A DNA stretch of 64,000 nucleotides from Lysobacteraceae bacterium 2PB (GCA_005502915.1 SCMT01000014.1:1-64000); one strand, 5' to 3'; positions 32,892-42,289 are shown, counted from the first letter of the stretch. The notes: generated by a model not told the origin, from the sequence alone. Numbers and translations are program-made.

Positions 32892-33410
32892 ATGACCGCC
32901 CAATCCAACCTCATCCCCCTGTCCCTCTGCGTCCTCACCGTGTCGGACACCCGCACGCTGGCGGAGGACAGTTCCGGTGGCTATCTCGCCGAGGCGCTGG
33001 TCGAGGCGGGCCATCGACTGCATGAGCGCGCGCTGCTGCCGGACGACCGCTACCGGCTGCGGGCGCAGGTGTCGATCTGGATCGCGGATCCGGCGGTCGA
33101 CGGCATCCTGGTGACCGGGGGGACCGGCTTCACCGGCCGCGACTCGACACCAGAGGCCCTGCTGCCGCTGCTGGACAAGGAGATGCCCGGCTTCGGCGAG
33201 CTGTTCCGGGCGATCAGCTACGAGGAGATCGGCACCTCGACCCTGCAGTCGCGGGCGTTCGCAGGGCTGGCCAACGGCACCTTCCTGTTCGCCCTGCCCG
33301 GCTCCACCTCGGCCTGCCGCACCGCCTGGGAGAAGATCGTCCGCGCCCAGCTCGACGCGCGCACGAAACCGTGCAACCTTGCCACCCTGCGGCCCCGCCT
33401 CAAGGAGTAA
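32892..33410 (+). CDS. moaB: Molybdenum cofactor biosynthesis protein B
   Basis: A 172-residue MoaB/MogA-family protein that adenylates molybdopterin before metal insertion. Motifs are V-L-T-V-S-D-T-R-T near the N-terminus, [17 protein letters not shown] in the middle, and [10 protein letters not shown] near the end. Length is normal. No other moa or moe gene is nearby, so it is an isolated cofactor gene; an HTH gene follows after 3 bases. Confidence 0.94.
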   Translation: MTAQSNLIPLSLCVLTVSDTRTLAEDSSGGYLAEALVEAGHRLHERALLPDDRYRLRAQVSIWIADPAVDGILVTGGTGFTGRDSTPEALLPLLDKEMPGFGELFRAISYEEIGTSTLQSRAFAGLANGTFLFALPGSTSACRTAWEKIVRAQLDARTKPCNLATLRPRLKE

Positions 33411-33413
33411 GCC

Positions 33414-33803
33414 ATGCCGATCGGCAACACCCTGCGCCTGCTGACCAAGGCCACCGGCCTGTCGGTCACCGACCTCGCCACCGCCATCCCGCGCGCCGGC
33501 GCCAGCACCGTCAGCGCCTGGCTGAAGGACGAGAAGATGCCCGGCCGCGACCAGATCGACGCCCTCGCCCGCACCTTCGGCGTCCCCGCCGGCGCACTGC
33601 TGGCCGAAGTCGCCAGCACCCTCGACCCCACCCGCACCAAGGGCGAACACGCGCTGCTCGCCGCCTACCGCGCGCTCAATACCAAACAGCAGGGCGCGCT
33701 GCTGGAAGTCGCGAAGAGCATGGCCGCCGGTGCGCGGCCGGAAGAAGCGCCGGCGAAGCCTGCGCGCAAGCGGGCGGCGAGCAAACGCACGAAGCGCAGC
33801 TGA
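33414..33803 (+). CDS. XRE-type helix-turn-helix protein
   Basis: A 129-residue DNA-binding protein. Residues about 5-60 form a lambda-repressor-like HTH (L-T-K-A-T-G-L-S-V-T-D-L-A-T-A-I-P, then T-V-S-A-W-L-K-D-E-K-M-P-G-R-D). The C-terminal 25 residues are a basic Lys/Ala/Arg tail that may bind DNA non-specifically. It begins 3 bases after moaB; the target is unknown. Confidence 0.82.
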   Translation: MPIGNTLRLLTKATGLSVTDLATAIPRAGASTVSAWLKDEKMPGRDQIDALARTFGVPAGALLAEVASTLDPTRTKGEHALLAAYRALNTKQQGALLEVAKSMAAGARPEEAPAKPARKRAASKRTKRS

Positions 33804-33810
33804 AAATCCC

Positions 33811-33921
33811 TGTCATCCCGACACTCGCGAAAGCGAGTGGAGGGACCTTCTTTCATCGCCATCGCGGGTTCAAACGCAAAAGCAGATTCCTCCACTCGCT
33901 TTCGCGAGTGTCGGGATGACA
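33811..33921. repeat. TGTCATCCCGA-type inverted repeat, copy 2
   Basis: Perfect 30-base arms (33811-33840 and 33892-33921) read TGTCATCCCGACACTCGCGA and on, with a 51-base loop. The outer ends match the copy at 10728-10831, while the inner arm CACTCGCGAAAGCGAGTG is different and itself palindromic. Confidence 0.85.
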
Positions 33922-33950
33922 GTAGAACTGCCCATCATCGGAATCACCCC

Positions 33951-34733
33951 ATGACCAAACCCGAAAAGCTCAAGCGCAAGGACTACGAGGAACGCCTGGA
34001 ACCGCTGCAGCGCGAGCTGGCGTCGATGGCTCGCTGGGCTGCGCACACGAACCAGCGCATCCTCGTCGTCATCGAGGGCCGCGACACCGCCGGCAAGGGT
34101 GGCGTGATCGATGCGATCACCGCGCACATCAACCCGCGCCAGTGCCGTACCGTCGCCCTGCCGAAGCCGAGCGAGCGCGAGCGCAGCCAGTGGTATTTCC
34201 AGCGCTACGTGCCGCACCTGCCCGCCGCCGGCGAGATCGTGCTGTTCGACCGCAGCTGGTACAACCGCGCCGGCGTCGAGAAGGTCATGGGCTTCGCCGA
34301 CGACAGGCAGGTGAAGGCGTTCCTGAAGCAGGCGCCGGTGTTCGAGAAGATGCTGGTCGACGACGGCATCCTGCTGTTCAAGTACTGGCTGTGCTGCGAC
34401 CAGGACGAGCAGGAAAAACGCTTCGCCGAACGCCGCGAAGACCCGCTCAAGGGCTGGAAGCTGTCGCCGATCGACATCGAGGCCCGCGCGAAGTATGACG
34501 AGTACACGAAGGCGCGTGAGGCCATGCTCAAGGCCACGCACACCGACTACGCGCCCTGGACGCTCGTCGATTTCAACGACCAGAAGCGCGGCCGGCTCAC
34601 GATGATCCGCGACCTGCTCGACCGCCTGCCCGACACGCAGGTCAAGCCGGAACCGGTGGAGTTCCCGCCGCTGCCCGGAAAGCCGAAGCAGGAACGCTAT
34701 TCGGTGGTGAAGCCGCTGCCGGTTGTCGAATGA
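33951..34733 (+). CDS. ppk2: Polyphosphate kinase 2
   Basis: A 260-residue PPK2-family kinase that transfers phosphate between polyphosphate and nucleotides. It has Walker A (E-G-R-D-T-A-G-K-G-G), the lid-type F-D-R-S-W-Y-N-R-A-G-V-E motif, and P-K-P-S-E-R-E-R-S-Q-W-Y-F-Q-R-Y between them. The single-domain length suits class I or III enzymes; the preferred nucleotide cannot be read from sequence. The last 4 bases overlap the next gene. Confidence 0.94.
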   Translation: MTKPEKLKRKDYEERLEPLQRELASMARWAAHTNQRILVVIEGRDTAGKGGVIDAITAHINPRQCRTVALPKPSERERSQWYFQRYVPHLPAAGEIVLFDRSWYNRAGVEKVMGFADDRQVKAFLKQAPVFEKMLVDDGILLFKYWLCCDQDEQEKRFAERREDPLKGWKLSPIDIEARAKYDEYTKAREAMLKATHTDYAPWTLVDFNDQKRGRLTMIRDLLDRLPDTQVKPEPVEFPPLPGKPKQERYSVVKPLPVVE

Positions 34734-35107
34734 ACCCGAATGCGACAGCGGCGATCCCGACCCTGACGTGGTTGCGGATCGTCGAATACGCTAGCTTCCA
34801 TGATGTGCCGCGCTCGATGCTCGTGCTGGATCGCGAGATGGCCTTCTGGATTTTCGACAGCGGCTTCGACGATGCCATCGACGACTATTCCGAGCAGTTG
34901 AAGGTCTACCGCATCGGTCACGATGCCGCTGCCGCCCGCGATGCGTTTCGCGTGCGGGATGCCGACGGAAACATCCAGGGATTCGAACCACTCGAGACCA
35001 TCGCCCTGAACCGGTTCGAATTCGACGAAACGCGCCGGAATGCCATCTTCATCCACAAGGGACTGGCCTATCCGAAACGCACGCCGAGTCGATTCGACCT
35101 GCCTTGA
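34730..35107 (+). CDS. Hypothetical protein (125 aa)
   Basis: A soluble acidic protein (L-R-I-V-E-Y-A-S-F-H-D-V-P-R, then F-D-S-G-F-D-D-A-I-D-D-Y-S-E-Q-L) without signal peptide or recognisable domain. The ATG overlaps the ppk2 stop by 4 bases, so it is co-translated with the kinase. It converges on fabB. Confidence 0.65.
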   Translation: MNPNATAAIPTLTWLRIVEYASFHDVPRSMLVLDREMAFWIFDSGFDDAIDDYSEQLKVYRIGHDAAAARDAFRVRDADGNIQGFEPLETIALNRFEFDETRRNAIFIHKGLAYPKRTPSRFDLP

Positions 35108-35139
35108 GGCGCGGGGTCGTCGACCCGCGCCTCTATGGC

Positions 35140-36375
35140 TCACACCGCCCGGAACACCAGCGTCGCGTTGGTGCCACCGAAGCCGAAGCTGTTCGACATC
35201 ACCGTGCGCAGCGGCGCATCACGCGTTTCGCGCAGCACCGGGTAGCCTTCGACGCGCGGATCGAGCGTCTCGATGTTCGCCGAGCCGGCCATGAAACCGT
35301 CGCGCAGCATCAGCAGGCTGTAGATCGCCTCATGCACGCTGGCGGCGCCGAGCGAATGGCCGGTGAGCGCCTTGGTCGAGGAGAACGGCGGAATCGCATC
35401 CGCCGCGCCGCCGAAGGCCTCGCGCACCGCTTCTATCTCGATGATGTCGCCCAGCGGCGTCGAGGTGCCGTGCGTGTTGAGGTAGTCGATCGTGCCGACC
35501 GGCTCGCCGCCGCCTGGGAAACCCTGCATCGCCATGCGCATGCAGCGCACCGCGCCCTCGCCGCTGGGCGCGACCATGTCGGCGCCGTCGGAGGTCACGC
35601 CGTAGCCGACCAGTTCGGCGTGGATGCGCGCGCCGCGCGCCTTCGCGTGTTCGTACTCCTCCAGCACCAGGATGCCGCCGCCGGCACCGATGACGAAACC
35701 GTCGCGATCGGCGTCGTAGGGGCGCGAGGCACGCTGCGGCGTGTCGTTGAAATGGCTGGAGAGCGCGCCCATCGCGTCGAACTGCACCGACAGGCCCCAA
35801 TGCAGCTCTTCGCCGCCACCGGCCATGACGATGTCCTGTGCGCCGTGGCGGATCAGGTCGGCGGCGGCGCCGATGCAGTGCGCGGAGGTCGCGCAGGCGG
35901 CGGCGATGGTGTAGCTCACGCCCTGGATGCCGAAGGCGGTGGCCAGCGATGCGGAGACGGTCGAGGCCATCGTGCGCGGCACCATGAAGGCGCCGACCTT
36001 GCGCGCGCCCTTGTTGCGCATCAGGTCGCCCGTCTCGATCTGCCAGTGCGCCGAGGCACCGCCGGAACCGGCGATCACGCCGGTGCGCGGGTTGCGCACC
36101 TGCGCCTCGTCGAGGCCAGCATCGGCGATGGCGTCGCGCATCGCGATGTACGCGTATGCGGCGGCGTCGCCCATGAATCGCTTGAGCTTGCGATCGATCT
36201 GCGCATCGAGGTCGATCTTCGGCACGCCCGCGACCTGGCTGCGGAAGCCCTTCTCGGCATACTCGGCGACGGATTCGATGCCGCTGGCGCCATTGCGCAG
36301 CGCGGCGGACACGGTGTCGGCATCGTTGCCGATCGGGGAGACGAGGCCGTAGCCGGTGACGACGACGCGACGCAT
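35140..36375 (-). CDS. fabB: Beta-ketoacyl-ACP synthase I
   Basis: A 411-residue condensing enzyme of fatty-acid elongation, needed with FabA for unsaturated fatty acids. The nucleophile is C161 in A-A-A-C-A-T-S, with His in [11 protein letters not shown] and T-G-H-S-L-G-A-A. The N-terminus R-R-V-V-V-T-G-Y-G is canonical. The start codon overlaps the fabA stop by one base (TGATG), so the genes form an operon. Confidence 0.95.
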   Translation of the reverse strand: MRRVVVTGYGLVSPIGNDADTVSAALRNGASGIESVAEYAEKGFRSQVAGVPKIDLDAQIDRKLKRFMGDAAAYAYIAMRDAIADAGLDEAQVRNPRTGVIAGSGGASAHWQIETGDLMRNKGARKVGAFMVPRTMASTVSASLATAFGIQGVSYTIAAACATSAHCIGAAADLIRHGAQDIVMAGGGEELHWGLSVQFDAMGALSSHFNDTPQRASRPYDADRDGFVIGAGGGILVLEEYEHAKARGARIHAELVGYGVTSDGADMVAPSGEGAVRCMRMAMQGFPGGGEPVGTIDYLNTHGTSTPLGDIIEIEAVREAFGGAADAIPPFSSTKALTGHSLGAASVHEAIYSLLMLRDGFMAGSANIETLDPRVEGYPVLRETRDAPLRTVMSNSFGFGGTNATLVFRAV

Positions 36376-36890
36376 CAGAAGCCCTCCACCGACTGGAACA
36401 GGCCCACGCGCAGGCCCTCGGCTTCGTAGATCAGGCGATCATCGACGTAGGTGCGGCCATCGGCGATGACCAGCGCGAGCTTGCCGCGCATGACGCGGCG
36501 CACGTCGATCTCGTAGCGCACCACCTTCGCGGTGGGCAGCACCTGGCCGGTGAACTTGACGTTGCCGACACCGAGCGCGCGGCCGCGACCGGGTTCGCCC
36601 AGCCACGGCAGGTAGAAGCCCGCGAGTTGCCACATCGCGTCGAGGCCCAGGCAACCGGGCATGACCGGATCGCCTTCGAAATGGCACGCGAAGAACCAGA
36701 GGTCCGGGCGGATGTCCAGTTCCGCCACCAGCAGTCCCTTGCCGTGCGAGCCCCCCTTCTCGTCGATGAGGGTGATGCGGTCGAACATCAGCATCGGCGG
36801 CGCGGGAAGGCGCGCATTGCCGGGGCCGAACACGGTGCCTTGCGAGCAGGCGATGAGTTGCGCGTAATCGAACGAAGCGGGCTGCTGCAT
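36375..36890 (-). CDS. fabA: 3-hydroxydecanoyl-ACP dehydratase/isomerase
   Basis: A 171-residue hotdog-fold enzyme that dehydrates 3-hydroxydecanoyl-ACP and isomerises the double bond, the branch point of anaerobic unsaturated fatty-acid synthesis. Catalytic H70 ([14 protein letters not shown]) and D84 (L-G-L-D-A-M-W-Q) are at the standard numbers. It is first in the fabA-fabB operon. The region upstream holds a GCATGC-rich stretch that could carry regulatory sites. Confidence 0.97.
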   Translation of the reverse strand: MQQPASFDYAQLIACSQGTVFGPGNARLPAPPMLMFDRITLIDEKGGSHGKGLLVAELDIRPDLWFFACHFEGDPVMPGCLGLDAMWQLAGFYLPWLGEPGRGRALGVGNVKFTGQVLPTAKVVRYEIDVRRVMRGKLALVIADGRTYVDDRLIYEAEGLRVGLFQSVEGF

Positions 36891-36976
36891 GTGCGGAGAG
36901 CAAGTGGACAGAACTTGCCATTATCGCCATTTTCGCGACGCGGACGGCGCGTCAAACCCCTGTTTTTCCAGCATCC

Positions 36977-37064
36977 GCATGCGTATGGACGAATGCATTC
37001 ATGCTGCGCATCAACCTACGCATGCGTATGCATGCACTGTACGCACAAGTATGCATGCGCATGC
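36977..37064. promoter_or_regulatory. GCATGC-rich alternating purine-pyrimidine stretch upstream of fabA
   Basis: Five GCATGC hexamers fall within 88 bases (36977, 37020, 37030, 37053, 37059), and one is embedded in a perfect 12-base palindrome TACGCATGCGTA at 37017-37028. The stretch lies between the fabA start and the stop of the HTH gene, both on the minus strand. It could hold operators for fabA or be prone to Z-DNA. No binding protein can be named from sequence. Confidence 0.4.
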
Positions 37065-37076
37065 TGTCGCCAGCGT

Positions 37077-37826
37077 TCAGCCTTTCGCATCGAGCGCGCG
37101 TCGATAGCCCTGGAACAACTGCAACAACCACGGCTTCTGCGCGAGCACCAGGCTCACGCCGATGCGTTCCTTCGGCGACAGCGTGGCATCGCGCACCAGC
37201 AGCGCATCGAATTCCTTCACGACTTCTTCGAGGCGCTGGCGCATCTGGCGCACGCCGTCCACGCTCAGGCTGCCGCTGAGCAGGAACAGGCCATCCTGCT
37301 CGCCGTCGAACGCGTCGGCGAAATAATCGCCGAGCAGCTTCTCGCGGAAGTAGCGCTCCATCGGCCCGCCGCGACGCCAGCGGAAATTGCGCGCGGTGAG
37401 CGGACGCGCGCGGTTGCCCGGCTGCAGCTCGATGATGCCCAGGCGGTCGAGCTTGACCAGCAGGCCGGTCCACTGCGGCTCGGTGAACGAGAACTGGGCG
37501 AGCACGTCGCTCTGCTTCCAGCGGTTCAGACTCAGGAACAGCGCCAGCAACAGCGCCGGATCGGAGACCAGCGCGCGCTCCTGGGCCTCGCTCAGCTCGG
37601 CCATGCTGTCCTTGCCGCGCACGGACTCGGCGGCGATCTCGGCCAGGCCGATGTCCAGGACGTCGCAGATCTGCTCCAGGCGCTGCAGGCTCATCGCGCG
37701 CAGCGAGAACATGCGCTTGACCGCCGCCTCGCTCATCTTGAGCCGGGCGGCCAGCTCGCGATAGGTCATGCCCTGCCCGCGCAGCAGGCGCTTGAGGGCG
37801 TCGATCAGGTCCACCGAAACGGCCAT
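37077..37826 (-). CDS. Helix-turn-helix (XRE-like) regulator upstream of fabAB
   Basis: A 249-residue protein with an XRE-type HTH at residues about 5-65 (M-T-Y-R-E-L-A-A-R-L-K-M-S-E-A-A-V-K-R-M-F, then L-E-Q-I-C-D-V-L-D-I). A helical C-terminal region without a recognised ligand domain follows. The start at 37826 is chosen because M-A-V-S-V-D-L-I-D-A-L-K opens the HTH domain. It lies directly upstream of fabA in the same direction, so control of unsaturated fatty-acid genes is a reasonable but untested guess. Confidence 0.82.
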   Translation of the reverse strand: MAVSVDLIDALKRLLRGQGMTYRELAARLKMSEAAVKRMFSLRAMSLQRLEQICDVLDIGLAEIAAESVRGKDSMAELSEAQERALVSDPALLLALFLSLNRWKQSDVLAQFSFTEPQWTGLLVKLDRLGIIELQPGNRARPLTARNFRWRRGGPMERYFREKLLGDYFADAFDGEQDGLFLLSGSLSVDGVRQMRQRLEEVVKEFDALLVRDATLSPKERIGVSLVLAQKPWLLQLFQGYRRALDAKG

Positions 37827-37945
37827 GGGTATCGCTTTCCAATACTTGTCAGCCCCACTGCTTACACCCGGTCGATTCCGTTTGCAATGGATCCGGGCCG
37901 CGGCTTTCCTCGGGCCACACCCTTCGTCCATCGAGCACATCCCTC

Positions 37946-38428
37946 ATGTGGCCCACCGTCCGCCCGCCCCTGAGCCGCATTCCGTGGAAATACCGCCTGG
38001 CGTCCGCCGTCGTCGCCCTCGCCTGTCTGGCAATCCCGCCCGCCGACGCGCAGTCGAATACGTCCCGATATCACTCCGAGGCCAGCGTGGCCGTTTCGGC
38101 CGCAGTTCCGCTCGTGGTCCTCAGCGCCCTCGGCGAAGGCGCCAGTTTCGTCGTGACCGGACTCGCCGTCAGCGGCACGGTCGTGGCAGTGACGGTATCG
38201 GCCGCCACCGCCGGGGCCTCCTTCGTGGTCTACCTCTCGGTCGAGACGGTGAAGGCACTGGGCCTGTCCGCCGGGCATGCGCTCGAAGCAGTGGCTGTCT
38301 CCGGCGGCTGGCTGCTGATGGCATCGGGCGAGGCGATCTGCTTCATCGCCGACGAGGCCACGCGCACGCACATCCACTCGCGGGAGATCACCTCCCTGCC
38401 GCTCGCTTCGTGGGAGCACGCCTCGTGA
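37946..38428 (+). CDS. Secreted or membrane-associated small hypothetical protein
   Basis: A 160-residue protein with a signal peptide (R-L-A-S-A-V-V-A-L-A-C-L-A-I-P-P-A-D-A, cleavage before Q). A long Ala/Val/Ser-rich hydrophobic region follows, which may span the membrane, then an acidic-basic tail. I do not recognise the family. The last bases overlap the start of the DUF2145 gene (GTGA), so the two are made together. Confidence 0.65.
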   Translation: MWPTVRPPLSRIPWKYRLASAVVALACLAIPPADAQSNTSRYHSEASVAVSAAVPLVVLSALGEGASFVVTGLAVSGTVVAVTVSAATAGASFVVYLSVETVKALGLSAGHALEAVAVSGGWLLMASGEAICFIADEATRTHIHSREITSLPLASWEHAS

Positions 38429-39300
38429 GCGGTTACGACCCCGATGACGAACGCCGCAGCGCGCGCGTCGCCGCGAGCCTGATCGGCCTGATGCTGGTGG
38501 CGCTGATCGTGCTGATGAGCGTGGCCCCGGCCGCGAACGCAGGCACGCCCTGCGAAACGCGGACGATGACCCCGGCACGGATCGCCGACGCCGCGCGCAC
38601 CGCGCGGATGGTCGTGGATGAACTGGACCGGCACGATGCGCCGGTCGCGCTGGTGTCGCGGGTCGGCACCGACCTCTCCAAGCACGGCCTGCGCTACAGC
38701 CACACCGGTTTCGCGGTGCGCGACCACGTCGACGGCCGCTGGACCGTGGTCCACCTGCTCAACGACTGCAGCAGCGATGGCTCCGGCCTGTACGCGCAGG
38801 GCCTGGTGAACTTCTTCGCCGACGACCTGATCCAGCAGGACGCACGCATCACCTGGCTCGAATCCGGCATCGCCGATCGGCTGGCCGCGCGGCTGGCCGA
38901 CCTGCGCCACGATCCGCTGTACACGCCGCGCTACAACCTGATCGCGCGGCCAGGCAGCGCGCGCTACCAGAATTCCACGGCCTGGGTGCTGGAGCACATC
39001 GCGGCCTCGATCCCGGAACGCCATGCGACAGACGATCGCGCGCAGGCCTACCTGCTCGCCACCGCGCACGGCTTCCGGCCCGACATCATCCGCATCCCCT
39101 ACACGAAACGGGTCATGGGCGGCCTGTTCGGCGGTGCGCATCTGGTCTTCACCGACCACGGCGTCGGCACGCGCCTGGCTGGCGACTATCCGGTGGTCAC
39201 CGTGCGCGCGATCCTGCGCTGGCTGGACGAATCGGACTTCGCCACGCGCGAAACGGAATGGCGGCGGGGCCGGCGGATGCAGAGGCCCGGACCCGCCTGA
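38425..39300 (+). CDS. DUF2145 domain-containing protein
   Basis: A 291-residue protein anchored or exported by an N-terminal hydrophobic segment (about 16-38, ending A-N-A). The body carries the DUF2145 features H-T-G-F-A-V-R-D-H, W-T-V-V-H-L-L-N-D-C, and N-S-T-A-W-V-L-E with a fixed Cys. The GTG start at 38425 is inferred from overlap with the upstream stop and lack of a better ATG. A papain/NlpC-like fold has crossed my mind from the Cys/His spacing, but this is not supported further. Confidence 0.8.
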   Translation: MSGYDPDDERRSARVAASLIGLMLVALIVLMSVAPAANAGTPCETRTMTPARIADAARTARMVVDELDRHDAPVALVSRVGTDLSKHGLRYSHTGFAVRDHVDGRWTVVHLLNDCSSDGSGLYAQGLVNFFADDLIQQDARITWLESGIADRLAARLADLRHDPLYTPRYNLIARPGSARYQNSTAWVLEHIAASIPERHATDDRAQAYLLATAHGFRPDIIRIPYTKRVMGGLFGGAHLVFTDHGVGTRLAGDYPVVTVRAILRWLDESDFATRETEWRRGRRMQRPGPA

Positions 39301-39310
39301 TCGTTCGCCT

Positions 39311-39437
39311 GCTGCGGACTTGGCCTGTCGTCCACCGCGCCGCCGCCCGATCCCCTCGCCAGGACGAAGGCTCGACCTCGGGAGCCTTCGTCGCAGCGAC
39401 GGCCGGCAGCATGGACACGGCGGGCCAAGTCCGCAGC
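39311..39437. terminator. Hairpins at the convergent junction before cysA
   Basis: An outer pair of perfect 15-base arms (39311-39325 and 39423-39437) encloses a tight inner hairpin (GACGAAGGCTC 39363-39373 with GAGCCTTCGTC 39382-39392). The DUF2145 gene and the cys operon converge here, so the inner hairpin may end transcripts from both sides. There is no strong T run. Confidence 0.45.
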
Positions 39438-39444
39438 GGGTGGA

Positions 39445-40497
39445 TCAATTCGACAGCGGAAAGAAGCGCGGTCGCGTCGGTCGCAGCACCAGCGCATCAC
39501 CCACCGCAGGCAGTACCAATCCATCGTCGGCGACGTGCTCCCATTCGATCGGCCGACTGCCGCCACCCGCGGAGAGATCGACGGTGATGCGCTCCGCGCG
39601 GCGATGCACGCCGGAGACGCGCACGCGGATGCCCTCGCCGTCCTCGTCGTTGCGCACCGCCTGGTGCGGACGGAACATCGCCAGCGCATCGCCATCGGCG
39701 ACGCCCGGCGCGTCCAGCACGCCGATCTCGTCTTCGGCCACGAACACGCCGGCCTGCACGCGCCCGCGGATCGCATTGCCGCGACCGATGAAGTCGAACA
39801 CGTAGGCCGAGGCCGGATGCGCGTAGATCTCGTCCGGCGTGCCGACCTGCTCGATGCGTCCTTCGCGCAGCACGACCACGCGGTCGGCCAGTTCCAGCGC
39901 CTCTTCCTGGTCGTGGGTGACGAACACCGTGGTCTGCCCGGTCTGGTCGTGCAGTCGGCGCAGCCAGCGCCGCAACTCGACGCGCACCTTGGCGTCGAGC
40001 GCGCCGAAGGGTTCGTCGAGCAGCAGCACGCTCGGATCGATCGCCAGGGCGCGGGCCAGCGCGATGCGCTGCTTCTGCCCGCCGGACAGCTGTTCGGGAT
40101 GGCGCCTGCCGTAGCCCGGCAGCTGGATCAGCTGCAGCAGCTCCTCGACGCGGCGCGCGATGGTCGCCTTGTCCGGCCGCTTCGCGCGCGGGCGGCTGCT
40201 CAGGCCGAAAGCGATGTTCTCGGCCACGGTCATGTGCCGGAACAGCGCGTAGTGCTGGAACACGAAGCCGACGTTGCGTTCGCGCAGGCTCAGCCGCGTG
40301 GCATCGCGGTCGCCGAAGCGCACTTCGCCGGCATCCGGCGACAGCAGGCCGGCGATGATCCGCAGCAGGGTGGTCTTGCCCGAGCCCGATGGGCCCAGCA
40401 GGGCGACGAGTTCGCCCGAGGCGATGTCGAGGTCGACGCCATCGAGCGCGGCGGTGCCGGGATACTGCTTGCGGAGATTGCGGAGGGTCAGGTGCAT
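39445..40497 (-). CDS. cysA: Sulfate/thiosulfate ABC transporter ATP-binding protein
   Basis: A 350-residue ATPase driving sulfate import. Walker [10 protein letters not shown], signature L-S-G-G-Q-K-Q-R and Walker [13 protein letters not shown] are intact. The C-terminal third holds the TOBE-like regulatory domain typical of CysA. The [12 protein letters not shown] segment is characteristic of the CysA branch. It is the last gene of the sulfate operon. Confidence 0.95.
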   Translation of the reverse strand: MHLTLRNLRKQYPGTAALDGVDLDIASGELVALLGPSGSGKTTLLRIIAGLLSPDAGEVRFGDRDATRLSLRERNVGFVFQHYALFRHMTVAENIAFGLSSRPRAKRPDKATIARRVEELLQLIQLPGYGRRHPEQLSGGQKQRIALARALAIDPSVLLLDEPFGALDAKVRVELRRWLRRLHDQTGQTTVFVTHDQEEALELADRVVVLREGRIEQVGTPDEIYAHPASAYVFDFIGRGNAIRGRVQAGVFVAEDEIGVLDAPGVADGDALAMFRPHQAVRNDEDGEGIRVRVSGVHRRAERITVDLSAGGGSRPIEWEHVADDGLVLPAVGDALVLRPTRPRFFPLSN

Positions 40498-40512
40498 GTC
40501 AGTGGCCTCTTC

Positions 40513-41373
40513 TCAATGTTTCCTGTGCGACGACGCCAGCGCGTCGCCATGGCGGGATTCCAGCCAGAACTTCAGCACCAGGGTCACCAGCGCCATGCCC
40601 GAGAGCAGCGAGGCGGCGGCGAAGGCGGCGACGGTGTCGAATTCGTTGTAGAGGATCTCGATGTGCAGCGGCAGCGTATTGGTGAGCCCGCGGATATGGC
40701 CGGACACCACCGACACCGCGCCGAACTCGCCCATCGCGCGCGCCGTGCACAGCAGCACGCCGTAGAGCAGGCCCCACTTGATGTTCGGCAGGGTAATGCG
40801 GAAGAACAGTCGCCAGGCGCCGGCGCCGAGCGAACGCGCCGCCAGTTCCTCGTCGGCGCCCTGCTGCTGCATCAGCGGCAGCAGTTCGCGGACCACGAAC
40901 GGGAAGGTGATGAACAGCGTGGCCAGCACGATGCCAGGACGCGCGAACAGGATCCTGATGTCGTGCTCGGCGAGCAGTTCCGCGAACCAGCCATGCGCGC
41001 CGAACAGCAGCACCAGACAGAGGCCGGCGACGACCGGCGACACCGCGAACGGCAGGTCGATCAGCGACAGCAGCACGCGCTTGCCCGGGAACTCGAAGCG
41101 CGCCAGCGCCCAGGCCATCAGCACGCCGCAGACCGCGTTCACCGGCACCGCGATCGACACCGTCAGCAGGGTCAGGCGCAGCGCGGCGAGCGCATCGGGT
41201 TCGCGCAGCGCCGCCCACCAAGCGCCGAAACCGTCGCCGAACGCCGACGCCAGCACGGTGAGCAGGGGCAGCACCACCAGCAGGAGCATGGCGAGTACGG
41301 CGAAGGCGATCAGGCCGACGCGTACCCAGGCCGGTTCGCGCAGGGGATCGTCGTGGACAGGCTCAGCGGACAT
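40513..41373 (-). CDS. cysW: Sulfate ABC transporter permease CysW
   Basis: A 286-residue inner-membrane permease with six spans. The permease EAA-type loop lies near 205-225 (A-A-R-S-L-G-A-G-A-W), preceded by P-F-V-V-R-E-L-L-P. The motif G-E-F-G-A-V-S-V-V-S-G-H-I-R-G near 230 is specific to CysW. The start overlaps the end of cysT by 11 bases. Confidence 0.94.
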   Translation of the reverse strand: MSAEPVHDDPLREPAWVRVGLIAFAVLAMLLLVVLPLLTVLASAFGDGFGAWWAALREPDALAALRLTLLTVSIAVPVNAVCGVLMAWALARFEFPGKRVLLSLIDLPFAVSPVVAGLCLVLLFGAHGWFAELLAEHDIRILFARPGIVLATLFITFPFVVRELLPLMQQQGADEELAARSLGAGAWRLFFRITLPNIKWGLLYGVLLCTARAMGEFGAVSVVSGHIRGLTNTLPLHIEILYNEFDTVAAFAAASLLSGMALVTLVLKFWLESRHGDALASSHRKH

Positions 41374-42289
41374 CGTGGTCTCCCTTGCCCCGCCCGTGCG
41401 AAAACAGCGCGGGAATGGCGTTGACCGCGAGCAGGCAGACGAACGACGCGGCCAGCAGCAGCGCCGCCAGCGCGATCGCGCCGTTGTAGTCGTATTCCTC
41501 CAGGCGGATGGTGATGAGCAGCGGCGCGATCTCGGTCTTGTACGGCAGGTTGCCGGCGATGAAGATCACCGAGCCGTATTCGCCGAGCCCGCGCGCGAAC
41601 GCCAGCGAGAAGCCGGTCAGCACGCCGGGCAGCACTTCCGGCAGCACCACGCGGCGCAGCGCGGTCCAGCGCGATGCGCCCAGCGAGGCGGCGGCTTCTT
41701 CCTGTTCGCGTCCCAGTGTCTCCAGCAGCGGCTGCACCGAGCGCACCGCGAACGGCAGGCCGATGAAGATCAGCGCGAGGGTGATGCCGACGCTGGTGTA
41801 CGCGACCTTCAGGCCCAGCGGTTCGAGCCACTGGCCGATCCAGCCGTTGGCGGAGTAGATCGCGGTCAGGGCGATGCCGGCGACCGCCGTCGGCAATGCG
41901 AACGGCAGGTCGACCAGGGCATCGATCAGGCGCCGGCCCGGGAATCGGTAGCGCACCAGCACCCAGGCCACCAGCAGGCCGACGAGCGATGCGACGATCG
42001 CCGCTACCAGCGCCGCGCCGAAGCTCAACTGCAGCGCCGCCTGCACGCGCTCGTCACGGAGCGCGCGCAGCCAGCCATCGAGGCCCAGCCCTGCCGCGCG
42101 CACGCACAGGGCGAGCAGCGGCAGCAGCACGACCAGGCCCAGCCAGGCCATGCCGACACCGAGTCCCAGGCCGAAGCCGGGCAGCGGATGGCGCAGCCTG
42201 CGCATGGGGGTGAGGGGCAGCGCGGTGGGCGCGGTGGGCGCCCTGTCGCGCTGTACGGCGGTGGAAGTCATCGAGGCGTCTCCCTGCAT
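41363..42289 (-). CDS. cysT: Sulfate ABC transporter permease CysT
   Basis: A 308-residue permease with six spans, partner of CysW. Marks include L-P-T-A-V-A-G-I-A-L and the loop A-A-S-L-G-A-S-R-W-T-A. The CysT hallmark G-L-G-E-Y-G-S-V-I-F-I-A-G-N-L-P follows. The ATG at 42289 is used; an inner ATG (42271, M-T-S-T-A-V) would shorten it by six residues. Same operon as the binding protein, which ends 24 bases upstream. Confidence 0.93.
   Translation of the reverse strand: MQGDASMTSTAVQRDRAPTAPTALPLTPMRRLRHPLPGFGLGLGVGMAWLGLVVLLPLLALCVRAAGLGLDGWLRALRDERVQAALQLSFGAALVAAIVASLVGLLVAWVLVRYRFPGRRLIDALVDLPFALPTAVAGIALTAIYSANGWIGQWLEPLGLKVAYTSVGITLALIFIGLPFAVRSVQPLLETLGREQEEAAASLGASRWTALRRVVLPEVLPGVLTGFSLAFARGLGEYGSVIFIAGNLPYKTEIAPLLITIRLEEYDYNGAIALAALLLAASFVCLLAVNAIPALFSHGRGKGDHDVR

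Noticed and set aside
36977-37064. GCATGC cluster as a CRISPR array
   Set aside because: Spacing is irregular, units are six bases and there are no spacers of constant length.
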